Shown here: in pieces, positions 9,196-18,406 of the stretch
How the letters are laid out: every line of letters begins with the position of its first letter
Numbering within the stretch: position 1 is the first letter of the stretch
Translations under genes and position numbers: made by a program
Notes under the pieces: generated by a model
What the model saw: the letters and a program-made list of their open reading frames with translations, nothing else
The model's database searches: none
What the model was told of the DNA's origin: nothing
DNA from: Roseibacillus persicicus
GTDB taxonomy: Bacteria; Verrucomicrobiota; Verrucomicrobiia; Verrucomicrobiales; Akkermansiaceae
DNA length: 64,000 nucleotides
Direction of reading: 5' to 3'
Assembly (NCBI RefSeq): GCF_014651675.1
Contig: NZ_BMXI01000003.1
Span: 71,604 to 135,603, forward strand

Positions 9196-10902
9196 TCAAC
9201 CCTGCAATCCGGCGTAGACTCCGTTCTGTGCGAGGAGCTCTTCGTGGGTGCCTTGCTCCACGATTTCTCCCGCGACGAGAACGCAGATGAGGTCCGCGTC
9301 TTGCACCGTGCTGAGACGGTGCGCGATGACGAAGCTGGTGCGATCATCACGCAGACGACCAAGCGCTTCCTGAATGAGACGCTCGGTCTCGTTGTCGACT
9401 GCGCTCGTTGCTTCATCTAACAACAGGATAGGTGGATTCTTCAACAAGGCCCTCGCAATCGAGATTCGCTGCCGCTGACCACCGCTCAACTTGGCCCCGC
9501 GTTCGCCGGTAACAGTGTCGAGCCCTTCCGGCATTTCGCGCACAAAGTCCGCCGCGTTCGCCGCCTCCAGCGCAGCCCAGATCTCCTCATCAGTAGCTCC
9601 CTGTTTAGCCAGCAAAAGGTTCTGCCGCAGGGTGGTATTGAAGAGAAAGCTCTCCTGGGTCACGAACCCCATTCGCTGCCGAAGCCACTTTTTGGAAAGC
9701 TCCCGCACCGGCACCCCGTCGATGAGAATGCGTCCCTGCTCGGGATGATAAAAGCCGGTCAACAGGTTCAGCAACGTCGACTTCCCGGAACCGGTCGGCC
9801 CCACGAAGGCGACGGTCTGCCCCTTCTTCACCGAGAGATTCACTCCCCGCACAATGGGCTCATCTTTTTCGTATCCAAAGTGGACTTGGTCGAATTCAAC
9901 GTTCCCGATCAACTCGTCCGGAGTCTTTCCTTCCGATAAATTGCTCTCCTCCACATCATCCAGCACCTCGTAGACCCGCTTGCCCGAGACCAAGCCGCTG
10001 GTGAAGGTTTTGCCTAATTGACTGAGGCGCGAGATAGGCTCGAAGAGATAACCCCAGGCAAAGAGAAAGGCCCCGATCACCCCGATAGTCACCGAGCCGT
10101 CCGTGATGAGCCAATAGGATCCCATCGCCAACATAATCACGATGCCCGACTCTGCTACGAGACTGACCGTAGGCCAGGTCACCGCATTGGCGCGCACAAC
10201 ATGCATCTGGGCAGCGCGGACCTCGTCGCTTTTTTCCGAGAACTCCAACAATTTCTCGGGCTCCACGGTGTAGGCTTTGATTTGGCGAATCCCCGCCAGG
10301 CTATCGTGCAAAGAGGCATTGAGGTCGGCCGACGCTTCCGCCACGCGGGTATAACGAGGGGCTCCAAACTTGGAATAAAGCCAAGTGATCAGCGCCACCA
10401 AAGGCATGGGTGCAAGGGTCACCAGCGTGAGCCCCACGTGCTGATAGAGCATGAAGGCGAGGATGACCGCGATTTGGATAATGCCACTCAACCCCTGGTC
10501 AATGCCCTGAATGATCACCTTTTCCATTGCCGGCACGTCCGAACCCACCCGGCTCATGATGTCGCCGCTGGTGCGTTTATCAAAGAAGCGCAGAGGCATG
10601 CGTTGGATTTTATCAAAAAGCTCCTGTCGCAGGTCATGGACAACCCGTTGTTCGAAGGCGGTATTCAGCACCGTGCGCCCCATGACCATTACCTGCCGCA
10701 GCGCAATGGCACCCACCGCCAGACCCGCCGTTTGCCAAATAAGGTCTCCCCGCAGGTCCTTGATGATGACATCCAGAAAGCGCTTGGTCATCAGGGGTGG
10801 CACCAGGACTAACAAAGTGCTGCCAATCGCGAGAAAGAGCACGCCCAGCGCCATCGCGGGATAGCGACCGACGTTGCGAAAGATTCGGAGCAAAATTGCC
10901 AT
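9196..10902 (-). CDS. MsbA-like ABC exporter (homodimeric type)
   Basis: A 568-residue half-transporter with a membrane domain (about residues 15-300) and a complete ATPase domain: Walker A GPTGSGKST (368-376), Q-loop TQES, signature LSGGQ (about 473), Walker B ILLLDEATS with the catalytic Glu present, and H-loop IAHRLST. The full catalytic set and the absence of a partner gene point to a homodimer of the MsbA/multidrug type that flips lipids or amphiphilic compounds across the inner membrane. Substrate is not determinable. Its stop codon sits against palindromic repeat copy B. Confidence 0.92.
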   Translation of the reverse strand: MAILLRIFRNVGRYPAMALGVLFLAIGSTLLVLVPPLMTKRFLDVIIKDLRGDLIWQTAGLAVGAIALRQVMVMGRTVLNTAFEQRVVHDLRQELFDKIQRMPLRFFDKRTSGDIMSRVGSDVPAMEKVIIQGIDQGLSGIIQIAVILAFMLYQHVGLTLVTLAPMPLVALITWLYSKFGAPRYTRVAEASADLNASLHDSLAGIRQIKAYTVEPEKLLEFSEKSDEVRAAQMHVVRANAVTWPTVSLVAESGIVIMLAMGSYWLITDGSVTIGVIGAFLFAWGYLFEPISRLSQLGKTFTSGLVSGKRVYEVLDDVEESNLSEGKTPDELIGNVEFDQVHFGYEKDEPIVRGVNLSVKKGQTVAFVGPTGSGKSTLLNLLTGFYHPEQGRILIDGVPVRELSKKWLRQRMGFVTQESFLFNTTLRQNLLLAKQGATDEEIWAALEAANAADFVREMPEGLDTVTGERGAKLSGGQRQRISIARALLKNPPILLLDEATSAVDNETERLIQEALGRLRDDRTSFVIAHRLSTVQDADLICVLVAGEIVEQGTHEELLAQNGVYAGLQG

Positions 10903-11008
10903 GCGCCAAGAGTCTGGAGTTCAGCAGAAAGATACAAGCCCTTTACCCCAACGCCAGCGAGGCCGAAACGGGCTTGCGCGATGGGTCCCCATTTTCTAAA
11001 GACCCCGC

Positions 11009-11782
11009 GTGTCTGTTCTCGCCCCCAGTTCCAGCACCCCTGCCCTCGCAGGAGGTTTTGCTTTTCTAACAGACGTCTTCACCCCGGCAGAACTGGCTGC
11101 GGCCCGACATGGACAGGAGGCCCTGATGGACGGTCAGGCCGACATCGCCCCCGCCTTCAACTGGCCCGCACCCCGGGCGCGCAAGGCCCGGTCGTGGAAG
11201 CTCCCCTACTCTACCCACTTTCGTAGCGAACTGGCTGGCTTGGCGCGGTCGCCCCAGCTTTTGAACAGAATCGCGCGCGAAACCGGCGCCCGCTCGATCC
11301 GGCTTTGGTTCGACCAATTGCTCTGGGAGGAACCCGCCCGTCGAACCGACCTCAACTACCACTGGCACACCGAGCGCAGCCGCTGGAAGACCTGCCAGTC
11401 GCCCCTGATGGTGACAGCCTGGATTCCGTTGGCCCAAGTCGAGCCCACGATGGGGCCCATCACCATGGCACGCGGCACTGCCGCCCGGCGCTGGCTGGAG
11501 CTCCCCGACGGTTGGGAGCCCCGGCCCGAAGAGATTCTTCCCTCGCCCGTGCAACCCGGCGACGCCGCGCTCTTCTGCTGGCACACCGTCCACGGCAATC
11601 CACCCAACCTCGCCACCGGCCCCCGCCGAGCCATTGCGATCCACTATGCGATCGACGGGCTCAGCTATCGGCCCCACGGCAAGTTTTCCCACCTAAACGA
11701 AAGACTTGTGGCGAAGCCGAATGGAGCTCCCGACTTTTCAGATGAAAAGGTTTGCCCGCTCGTCTGGGAGCGAAAGTCCTAG
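11009..11782 (+). CDS. Phytanoyl-CoA dioxygenase (PhyH) family protein
   Basis: A 257-residue protein with the layout of PhyH-type Fe(II)/2-oxoglutarate oxygenases. It has an N-terminal helix region with FTPAELAAAR, a central double-stranded beta helix with NYHWHTE (first metal histidine, about residue 114), WIPLAQVEPTMGPI, and a distal HTVHGNPPN plus RRAIAIHY (second metal His and the 2-oxoglutarate Arg). The substrate is unknown; bacterial members often hydroxylate small metabolites. It overlaps no neighbour but the mgtE open frame reads back into its end. Confidence 0.8.
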   Translation: MSVLAPSSSTPALAGGFAFLTDVFTPAELAAARHGQEALMDGQADIAPAFNWPAPRARKARSWKLPYSTHFRSELAGLARSPQLLNRIARETGARSIRLWFDQLLWEEPARRTDLNYHWHTERSRWKTCQSPLMVTAWIPLAQVEPTMGPITMARGTAARRWLELPDGWEPRPEEILPSPVQPGDAALFCWHTVHGNPPNLATGPRRAIAIHYAIDGLSYRPHGKFSHLNERLVAKPNGAPDFSDEKVCPLVWERKS

Positions 11783-11862
11783 CCAATCGCACATCGCAAT
11801 TTTGTTGTCGCCAGCCTGCGGCCAGCCTTGCTCCGGCGGCCCTCCCGTGCTTGTCTCCCCGC

Positions 11863-13236
11863 GTGCCTGAACGTCTTCAACCTGCGCTCGACTCGCGTGA
11901 CGGCTCTGCCTTCCTTGCGGCGGCCGAGGAACTGCACTATGCGGACTTGGCCTTTTTCTATGCCAATCTGGAAGATGACGAGGACCGCAACTTTATCACC
12001 CAGACTCTCTCGCCGGTTACTTTCTCCGATATTCTCGCCGATTTGCCGGACTCCTTGCGGGAGGAGGCCATTCTCCGTTACCAACCCGCCCAGCAACGGG
12101 AGCTTCTCAATGCGCTCTCCGATGATGACCGGGTGGACATTTTGCAAGATGTCTCGGAAGAGGTTCGCGCCAGTCTGTTAGACCTTCTTTCCTCCGATCA
12201 AGAGGAGCTCACCCGGACCCTCCTCAAATACGAGGAAGACACCGCCGGGGGTCGCATGACGACCAGCATTGCCCGCATCACGGTCGACCTCTCGGTCAAA
12301 CAAGCCTTGGAGAAACTCAAGGTCTTGCAAGACTCGGCAGAGACCCTATCGCGAATCTTCATCGTCGATGAGCGCGAGCGCCCCATCGGCTTCATCCGTT
12401 TGCGCGACCTCGCCTTTGCCTCCTGGGGCACCCCGGTGCGGGACATCATGTTCGATGTCAAAGAGACTATCCTCGCCACCGCCGATCAGGAGGAAGCAGC
12501 CAACATGGTGCGCAAATACGATCTTTTGGCCCTGCCAGTGGTAGATGAGAGCCACCGGCTGTTAGGAGCGATCACCTACGATGATGCGATGGAGATTCTG
12601 GAAGAGGAATCGACCGAAGACTTTGAGAAACAGGCGGGTATCGCAGGGGAGCAATCCGAGGAAAGCTATCTGCGCACGCGCATCGTGGTGCACCTCAAAC
12701 GCCGGGTGGGCTGGCTGCTCGTGTTGGGCTTTCTCGCCATCGCCTCGGGCTATGTGATGATTCAGTTCGAGCCCGTTCTCAATTCCGTCTTTTTGCTCGC
12801 ACTCTTTCTCCCCATGGTCGTGGCCGCAGGTGGCAATACCGGGGGCCAGGCTTCCACCATGGTCATTCGGGCCATGTCCCTGGGCGAATTGGAAGCCAAG
12901 GATTCTTGGTTGGTGGCTTGGAAGGAACTGCGCTTGGGCATGCTGCAGGGACTGATTCTCGGAGGGGCTCTGGCCCTCACCTGCCTGCTTTTGCTACCCG
13001 TCTTTTTGCCGAATTCGGTGAAGGGAGTCGCTCTCCCTCAATTCACTATGGCCGTCTCCTGTGCGCTGACCATTCAGGTTTCGGCCTCCACCCTGATTGG
13101 CGCGATGCTCCCGATTGGAGCCCGAACCATCAAACTGGATCCGGCGGTGATTGCGGCCCCAGCAATCACCACGATTGTTGATGTCACCGGGATGCTGATT
13201 TACTTCACAACTGCCCGGCTTTTCCTAGGCCTCTAG
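11863..13236 (+). CDS. mgtE: Magnesium transporter MgtE
   Basis: MgtE family Mg2+ channel. I place the start at the GTG at 11863, giving 457 residues, the normal family size; the in-frame ATG at 11752 would run into the PhyH gene. In order: the N domain of helical repeats (about 1-125; DDRVDILQDV), two CBS domains (about 125-255; RDIMFD) and a five-helix membrane domain (about 280-457) with the pore signature PMVVAAGGNTGGQAST. The cytoplasmic N and CBS domains close the pore at high internal magnesium. Stand-alone gene. Confidence 0.93.
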   Translation: MPERLQPALDSRDGSAFLAAAEELHYADLAFFYANLEDDEDRNFITQTLSPVTFSDILADLPDSLREEAILRYQPAQQRELLNALSDDDRVDILQDVSEEVRASLLDLLSSDQEELTRTLLKYEEDTAGGRMTTSIARITVDLSVKQALEKLKVLQDSAETLSRIFIVDERERPIGFIRLRDLAFASWGTPVRDIMFDVKETILATADQEEAANMVRKYDLLALPVVDESHRLLGAITYDDAMEILEEESTEDFEKQAGIAGEQSEESYLRTRIVVHLKRRVGWLLVLGFLAIASGYVMIQFEPVLNSVFLLALFLPMVVAAGGNTGGQASTMVIRAMSLGELEAKDSWLVAWKELRLGMLQGLILGGALALTCLLLLPVFLPNSVKGVALPQFTMAVSCALTIQVSASTLIGAMLPIGARTIKLDPAVIAAPAITTIVDVTGMLIYFTTARLFLGL

Positions 13237-13253
13237 CCCCGCAAACGGTCGGA

Positions 13254-13559
13254 CTATTGATTCTGCAAGTGCTTGGGCTTGGCCAACTGAACTTCGGCCC
13301 GCTTGAAGGCGAGGATGATGGCTTTGTCCAAGATGTCTCCACTGGCATGAGCTTCGATGACACGATGACGGGTGTCGTGCACCAGAAGGTGAACTTCTGA
13401 CTGACGACCAAACGCACGAAGATGAAGCTCGGCCTTGAACAGGTCGGGATGAACGTGGCGGAGGTGCTCATGCTTGCGTTCGATGAGTTCCCGGGTGGAA
13501 TCCCAGACTCGGGTATGATTCGAGTCGAGATGCTTCGTGCAGTTGATTGTCGTTTTCAT
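13254..13559 (-). CDS. Short HPF/RaiA-like ribosome-associated protein
   Basis: A 101-residue protein resembling the N-terminal domain of hibernation-promoting factor (sigma-54 modulation protein, YfiA/RaiA). It has an initial beta strand, a helix with RELIERKHEHLRHVHPDLF, paired strands KAELHLRAFGRQSEVHLLVHD, and a last helix DKAIILAFKRAEVQL. Such proteins sit in the decoding region of idle ribosomes and promote 100S dimers or inactive 70S. Lacking the C-terminal dimerisation domain, it would be a short-form HPF. Assignment rests on fold pattern, not on a catalytic motif. Convergent with mgtE, 17 bases apart. Confidence 0.6.
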   Translation of the reverse strand: MKTTINCTKHLDSNHTRVWDSTRELIERKHEHLRHVHPDLFKAELHLRAFGRQSEVHLLVHDTRHRVIEAHASGDILDKAIILAFKRAEVQLAKPKHLQNQ

Positions 13560-13955
13560 AGCGCAATCTGCTAGCTAACAGAATCCGTGCCAAAACAACT
13601 GTAAAAGTGTGACGCTTCTTCCCCTTTTCACATTCCTGATTTTTCATCTCAGAGCGCTGGAAAAAGTCATAACCAAGTTGAACTCAATTTGATTAGTCGA
13701 TCTCAGGAACTCTGTAAAATGAAGAAGGGTGCCTTCCTCAGAGCGGCAGGCAAAAGGTGAGAAAACGTTCCCTCCCGTCCCTATGCGTGCTTGAAGAACT
13801 CCTGTGCCAAATGGGGGGAAGGAAAAGTACTTTTCATAGACAATTCTATAAGAATCCCAAAACGCGGCTGGGGCTGACTGAGTGGACGTGATTTGCGCAA
13901 AGATCACCTTTTGTGAAACCAGCAGGCTAGTTCCGGCGGAGAAGAGAGAGAACCA
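13560..13955. other. Intergenic region, nothing recognised
   Basis: About 400 bases between the divergent HPF-like gene and the next secreted-protein gene. I see no convincing gene, hairpin or repeat. It should contain the promoters of both flanking genes. A GAGAAGAGAGAG run just before 13956 may serve as ribosome-binding site. Confidence 0.5.
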
Positions 13956-14582
13956 ATGACAACATCACTCTATCTCGCCCGCTGGGTCCACTTTGCCACT
14001 CTCATGCTGCTCTTTTGCCAAGTGTCCCGAGGAGCCGAGATCGGGCATGTGCTCCGGACCTCTTCTGGCGAGGCCTTGGCGGGCATCACCATCCGAGCCA
14101 CTCGCCCTGCCCCCTACGAACTCGAGATGAGCACCGTGACTGACGAAGAGGGCCAGTTCTCCTTTGACCTGCCGGATGGGGACTGGGTAATCGAGGCCGA
14201 CCCGGCAGACATCTTGAACCTTGGTTATTTTTGTGTGCCGGGGATTGGGATTGGGATTGGCGGTGGGCTCATCAGTTTCCCCACCACGGGTTGGTTCACC
14301 TTCGTAGCAGTTCCGCTCTATCCGGAACTGAAGCAGATCCTACAAGGGGAGCAAGTGGTACTGGAGTTGGACTTTGAGTGGATGGAGGGCTTGCAGCCTT
14401 CTCTTCTCCGCGGCTTTCGGGTAGAGCGCTCGACCGACCTTCATACCTGGCAATCACTCGGCACGGTGCTGCTTCTCAACCCTCCCATTAGAGTCGTTGA
14501 TCCCGCTGGCCGGAGCGAGAAAAGGGCGTTCTACCGTACGGTGGCGACGGAGGATTTTCAGGTAATCGATTTCGGCAACTAG
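13956..14582 (+). CDS. Secreted protein with carboxypeptidase-regulatory-like domain
   Basis: A 208-residue exported protein. A signal peptide (about residues 1-27, ending near CQVSRGA) is followed by a carboxypeptidase regulatory-like beta-sandwich: ALAGITIRAT, TVTDEEGQFSFDLPDGDWVIEAD. Such domains are structural or carbohydrate/protein-binding modules. A glycine-isoleucine alternating loop (GIGIGIGGG) follows. The C-terminal 55 residues carry the window's recurrent tail, VERSTDLHTWQSL ... KRAFYRT. Probably a surface protein. It stands 39 bases before the PEP-CTERM gene on the same strand. Confidence 0.7.
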   Translation: MTTSLYLARWVHFATLMLLFCQVSRGAEIGHVLRTSSGEALAGITIRATRPAPYELEMSTVTDEEGQFSFDLPDGDWVIEADPADILNLGYFCVPGIGIGIGGGLISFPTTGWFTFVAVPLYPELKQILQGEQVVLELDFEWMEGLQPSLLRGFRVERSTDLHTWQSLGTVLLLNPPIRVVDPAGRSEKRAFYRTVATEDFQVIDFGN

Positions 14583-14621
14583 GCCCTTCTCAATTTAACC
14601 ACTTACTCGCTTTGAAACATA

Positions 14622-15212
14622 ATGAAAACGATCGTCACACTATTCCTTCTCCTTTTGGGCATGAGTTTCGTTTCGGCCGCTTTGGTGGTCACTGTCAGTC
14701 CAGGTGAAAACGGGGGAACCCGATTCCACATCGAGCAAATTTCACCCAATCCCCCCTTCTTCCTCAATCAGGTCACGGTGGGGTATCGTCTGGGAATCCT
14801 GCTGCCGGAGGCCAGTCTGTTTCAAACGGAGAGTTTCGCGGGTGAGAGCGCGACCTTTTCTCCAACCTTGGGAACACTTACCGATGTGCGGAACGGTGAG
14901 AGTAGAGAAATCTCGGGGCTCCAATTTCAGCAACTTACGCCAGGCGGCCTCTGGAGCGCTACTCTCGCACTCGATAGTCCCCTCATCTTCGATTCTGGAG
15001 AATCGCATTTGCTGAAGCTGACTGAACCGAGAGCCTCCGAGACCAGTGAGATATCGTTCTCAAGGTTTCGCCCTGGCCAGACTACCTATTTGGACGTGGC
15101 TTGGGGAGAGGTGACCACGGTGGTTATTCCCGAGCCTACTGGCAGCACGCTGTTGATGTTATCGACAATGATTGCTCTCGGACGTAGGCATCGTTCGCAG
15201 GTGAGGTCTTGA
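14622..15212 (+). CDS. PEP-CTERM sorting domain protein
   Basis: A 196-residue exported protein with an N-terminal signal peptide (MKTIVTLFLLLLGMSFVSA) and a C-terminal PEP-CTERM: VIPEPTGS, a hydrophobic helix TLLMLSTMIALG, then the basic cluster RRHR. PEP-CTERM proteins are cut and delivered to the envelope or exopolysaccharide matrix by exosortase; no exosortase gene is in the window. The middle is all-beta and unassigned. It lies directly before an ECF sigma/anti-sigma pair. Confidence 0.85.
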   Translation: MKTIVTLFLLLLGMSFVSAALVVTVSPGENGGTRFHIEQISPNPPFFLNQVTVGYRLGILLPEASLFQTESFAGESATFSPTLGTLTDVRNGESREISGLQFQQLTPGGLWSATLALDSPLIFDSGESHLLKLTEPRASETSEISFSRFRPGQTTYLDVAWGEVTTVVIPEPTGSTLLMLSTMIALGRRHRSQVRS

Positions 15213-15238
15213 AGATGTTGTAGGAAGCGCGAATTTTT

Positions 15239-15898
15239 ATGGGTACCAATGGGCAAACTGAATCGACCTCTCCGAAAACGAGCCAGCTGATGAGCGAAGA
15301 GTCCGGAGAAAATCGCTTTCCCGCCTGGCGAGGGGTCTACCTCTTGGAGCGCATCGCTGCTCGGGATGAAGCCGCGCTCAAGGGACTCTATCTTGCGATT
15401 GGGGATCGACTCTATGCCATGGCCTTGAACTGGCTGCATGATCGCGAACTCGCCAAAGAAGCCGTGCAGGATACCGTGCTGCGCATTTGGGAAACAGCGG
15501 CACGTTACGATGCCGCCCGCTCTCAGCCCTTCACCTGGTGTGCGATGATTTTGCGAGGCAAGTGCCTCGATCTTTTGCGAAAGAAGAGCCGCCGCCCCGC
15601 CCTAGCAGAAGACCTCCCGGGCGGTCAGATTCTGCTCGCGAACAGCACCACTCACGACGGGCTAGCCGATATCTTGTTTCACGATTCCATCGCCCAAGTA
15701 CGCCAAGCCCTATCGATCTTGGATGAAGAAGAACGGGAAGTGGTGCGAGACGCCCTCTTCGATCCCGCTAGCAATGCCCAATTGGCGGCACGCTGGAATG
15801 TTCCATTGGGCACCGCCAAAACGAAAATTCATCGCGCCATGAGCAAGCTTCGCACTTGCTTGCGCCAACTTCAAAACACCTCCCACACGAAGCCATGA
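15239..15898 (+). CDS. ECF-type RNA polymerase sigma factor
   Basis: A 219-residue sigma-70 family factor of the extracytoplasmic-function group. Region 2 is at about 50-115 (ELAKEAVQDTVLRIWE, FTWCAMILRGKCLDLLRKK) and region 4 at about 150-205 (LDEEEREVVRDAL, VPLGTAKTKIHRAMSKLR, the helix-turn-helix that reads the -35 element). An internal ATG at 15290 may be the true start. The stop overlaps the ATG of the next gene (ATGA), so sigma and anti-sigma are coupled. It probably controls envelope genes, perhaps including the two secreted proteins just upstream (inference). Confidence 0.88.
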   Translation: MGTNGQTESTSPKTSQLMSEESGENRFPAWRGVYLLERIAARDEAALKGLYLAIGDRLYAMALNWLHDRELAKEAVQDTVLRIWETAARYDAARSQPFTWCAMILRGKCLDLLRKKSRRPALAEDLPGGQILLANSTTHDGLADILFHDSIAQVRQALSILDEEEREVVRDALFDPASNAQLAARWNVPLGTAKTKIHRAMSKLRTCLRQLQNTSHTKP

Positions 15899-17109
15899 AA
15901 AAACCCGCTGAAGAAGTCACTTTAGGAGCATTGGGTCGTTTGCCAGCTCGCGATCGGGCAGAGGTCGAGGCGCTGGTGGCGGAAGACCGTGCCCTCGCTG
16001 AGCAATTCTGCGAGACGGAGAAACTAGCAATTGATCTCTGGCAAGCTTCCTCTCCTCTCAAATCAGCTCCTGAAGAATTGTGGTCGGACATCGAGGCCGC
16101 ATTAACTCCCAACTCGAGTCGATTTCATCGGTATTCCCTTCCCCTTTCTGCGACCTTGGGTTGGGCTGCCGCGCTCGTCTTTGCCGTTCTCTTTTTCTGG
16201 CCAAGTCCAGTAGAGAGTGAAAAATCTTTCCCTTTAGTTGGCAACGGGAAGTCCTCTCCAAACCCGCGTGTGACCGTGCAAAGCCGGGAACCAAAGTCAG
16301 CGGGAGGCACGCTTGAGAGGGACAATCGACGGCTACGAGAACAACTGATGGCCTTACAAGAACAACTCGGCCAGCAGCAGACAGCCAACCGGATCGCTTC
16401 CAAGAAAATTTTGATTCTGCAAGCACCAGGCTCCGAATCCTCTCCATCGCCGGCTGAACGGGAGGCTCGCCTCTTGTCACTGCTTGCCAAAGCACTGCAA
16501 GAGGATCTTCTCCGCAGAGAAGAGGACCCCGTTGATTTGGTAATTGAAAAAGGCTGGAACCCCGAGGTTTTTGCAGGGAAGGAAGACTTGCTCATTCGCC
16601 ATCGCGATTTCCTCGGAGCAACAGCCGGGCAAGAGCTTATGATTGCTCCCAACGGGGACTACTATGATCCTAACAGTCACTTTCTTTGGTCTCCCGCCGA
16701 AGACGGTGGGGGCTACCTTGGACGCGCCGCAGGTAAAAATCTCGACCTCTCTCCCTTTGATTGGATGCCACCGACAGAAACCGGGCAAGAGTCGCTGTGG
16801 GCAGCTGAGGGAGAGAGTCCCGATAGAAGTGAACCTGTGGAAGGCTATGTTATTGAGGATGAGGAAAGCGGCGAGGCGACCCTCATCCTAGAGGACCTTC
16901 CGAGTGAAGCCGCGGAGGGGCGACTCTTTGCCCGCTTCATCTCCGACGACGGATTCCTCACCCAACAATCGATTGAGGCTAGTCTTCTTGGGAACTCCTC
17001 CGTAGCAAGCTTCTCCCTAGGTGGAGTGAATTTCTCGCAAGGCTTCACCCTCGGTGCCACCTTGCCCGATGGGGGCGAGAGAATCCTCATGGAGTCAGGC
17101 ATTGAGTAG
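15895..17109 (+). CDS. Membrane-bound anti-sigma factor
   Basis: A 404-residue protein starting at the ATG (15895) that overlaps the sigma gene stop. Residues 1-80 form an acidic helical region that should hold the sigma factor. One membrane helix follows at about 90-105 (LGWAAALVFAVLFFW), then a long extracytoplasmic part with a coiled-coil stretch (RRLREQLMALQEQLGQQQ) and a C-terminal beta domain (LPSEAAEGRLFARFIS) resembling the RskA-type anti-sigma C-terminus. No zinc-binding HxxxCxxC motif is seen. The position and architecture make anti-sigma function very likely; the signal it senses is unknown. Confidence 0.75.
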   Translation: MKKPAEEVTLGALGRLPARDRAEVEALVAEDRALAEQFCETEKLAIDLWQASSPLKSAPEELWSDIEAALTPNSSRFHRYSLPLSATLGWAAALVFAVLFFWPSPVESEKSFPLVGNGKSSPNPRVTVQSREPKSAGGTLERDNRRLREQLMALQEQLGQQQTANRIASKKILILQAPGSESSPSPAEREARLLSLLAKALQEDLLRREEDPVDLVIEKGWNPEVFAGKEDLLIRHRDFLGATAGQELMIAPNGDYYDPNSHFLWSPAEDGGGYLGRAAGKNLDLSPFDWMPPTETGQESLWAAEGESPDRSEPVEGYVIEDEESGEATLILEDLPSEAAEGRLFARFISDDGFLTQQSIEASLLGNSSVASFSLGGVNFSQGFTLGATLPDGGERILMESGIE

Positions 17110-17216
17110 ACAGCGGGCTCACCCTTGCATCCTCTTACACCACCGAACATACGATTCCATACTACTGCGTCTCATTTGGATAAAGGTACAGAATAGGTTC
17201 GACCACTTTTTGACCC

Positions 17217-18221
17217 TCAACTCAACGGAATTTCAAAAGCGGAAATGTCTGCGCTTACGAAGCCGGGTTTTGGAGTAGGAGGAGCTTTTTTTCTAGGGAA
17301 AGCCAACATCGCTCCAATTGGACTAATCTCACTGAAAAGAGTTTCATCTTTACCTGTTCGACGCCTCATAAAAGCTGCGAGGTTTGCACCGTCCCACTGT
17401 TGAGCGCTTGGAGCTTGGTATGATTTCGAGGTGAGGATCCATGGAGTGAAAATTAGCCCCTGTTCATCCTCATACTCGGAATCGAAAGCTATTGCCGTGC
17501 TAGCCGTCGACTGAGGACTAGCTCCATATTTCTCAGGGAACATTAGTTCAGATGGGAGCATTTGAACGATCAAAGCACTTTTTCCAACAGTAGATTTCTT
17601 CAAGTTTGCTTCACTCAGTGCTTTCAAAAGATTACTAAGCCGTTTCTGAGAGTTTGTTTTCTCTTCGAAAGACCTAACAATCTCTTCCGTCAAAACTCCC
17701 TGGAAGTCACCAATTGCTGAAATCGTCGAAGTGTTTGAATACTCTTTAAATTTGAGAACATTCATTTTTTTCAGCGTCCCTTTCCGAAAAGAGTATCGCC
17801 TAAGGAACGGAATAAACCTTCTCTTGGAGTTCTTGTATTGAATTCCAACACACTCTGCAGTGAGGCTAATAGGAAGAGTAGCTTCGAGGTTTATTCTAGA
17901 CCAGAGCTCGGAAAATCCGGACTCAAGAATCCTAAACATTTCCATGTCCGGAACTCCTGGACTTGAACACTTTACGAGACTTGGGTTGAGAGGACCGCCT
18001 GACAAAGATTCGGCAATTGCTTGATCCATAGGCGTTTTGTTTAAATAGGCGTTGCCTGTAAAGGAAATCGAACAAACTCCATCAGAACCGTGACAAACTA
18101 CAGTCTTATTAAAATTGTCGTCATGAATCCCGCAGACAGCGCTACCTCTAACCATAGAAACTTGACGATCGATTATCTGAAAAGCCTCTCCTTTTTGGGT
18201 GTAACTCAAGACTAGTGTCAT
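17217..18221 (-). CDS. Candidate Ntn-hydrolase with proteasome-like N-terminus
   Basis: An AT-richer gene than its neighbours, encoding 334 residues from the ATG at 18221. The open frame extends upstream to 18257, but starting here puts a Thr right after Met: MTLVLSYTQKG. Counting that Thr as 1, an Asp falls at 17 (IIDRQ) and a Lys at 38 (NFNK), recalling the Thr1/Asp17/Lys33 triad of proteasome beta subunits. The FTGNAYL segment sits where beta subunits have the G-x-A element. I therefore suggest an N-terminal-nucleophile hydrolase. The C-terminal half is unfamiliar. Atypical base composition and lack of partners suggest horizontal acquisition. No Shine-Dalgarno sequence for either start. 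Confidence 0.5.
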   Translation of the reverse strand: MTLVLSYTQKGEAFQIIDRQVSMVRGSAVCGIHDDNFNKTVVCHGSDGVCSISFTGNAYLNKTPMDQAIAESLSGGPLNPSLVKCSSPGVPDMEMFRILESGFSELWSRINLEATLPISLTAECVGIQYKNSKRRFIPFLRRYSFRKGTLKKMNVLKFKEYSNTSTISAIGDFQGVLTEEIVRSFEEKTNSQKRLSNLLKALSEANLKKSTVGKSALIVQMLPSELMFPEKYGASPQSTASTAIAFDSEYEDEQGLIFTPWILTSKSYQAPSAQQWDGANLAAFMRRRTGKDETLFSEISPIGAMLAFPRKKAPPTPKPGFVSADISAFEIPLS

Positions 18222-18406
18222 TAAGTGGAGAATAGTAGATGTGAACATTGTGGACAATGGTTTATTTCTAAACTCATTTATAATACCGACGCGCAGTGAA
18301 AACCACTTTTCGGAGTTGGCCAGAGTTTACACCGATCCACAACAAGTTCGCGCTTTGTATCAAATTGAAAGACTAGACCCCTAACAAGTCAGAGACCCCA
18401 AATCCT

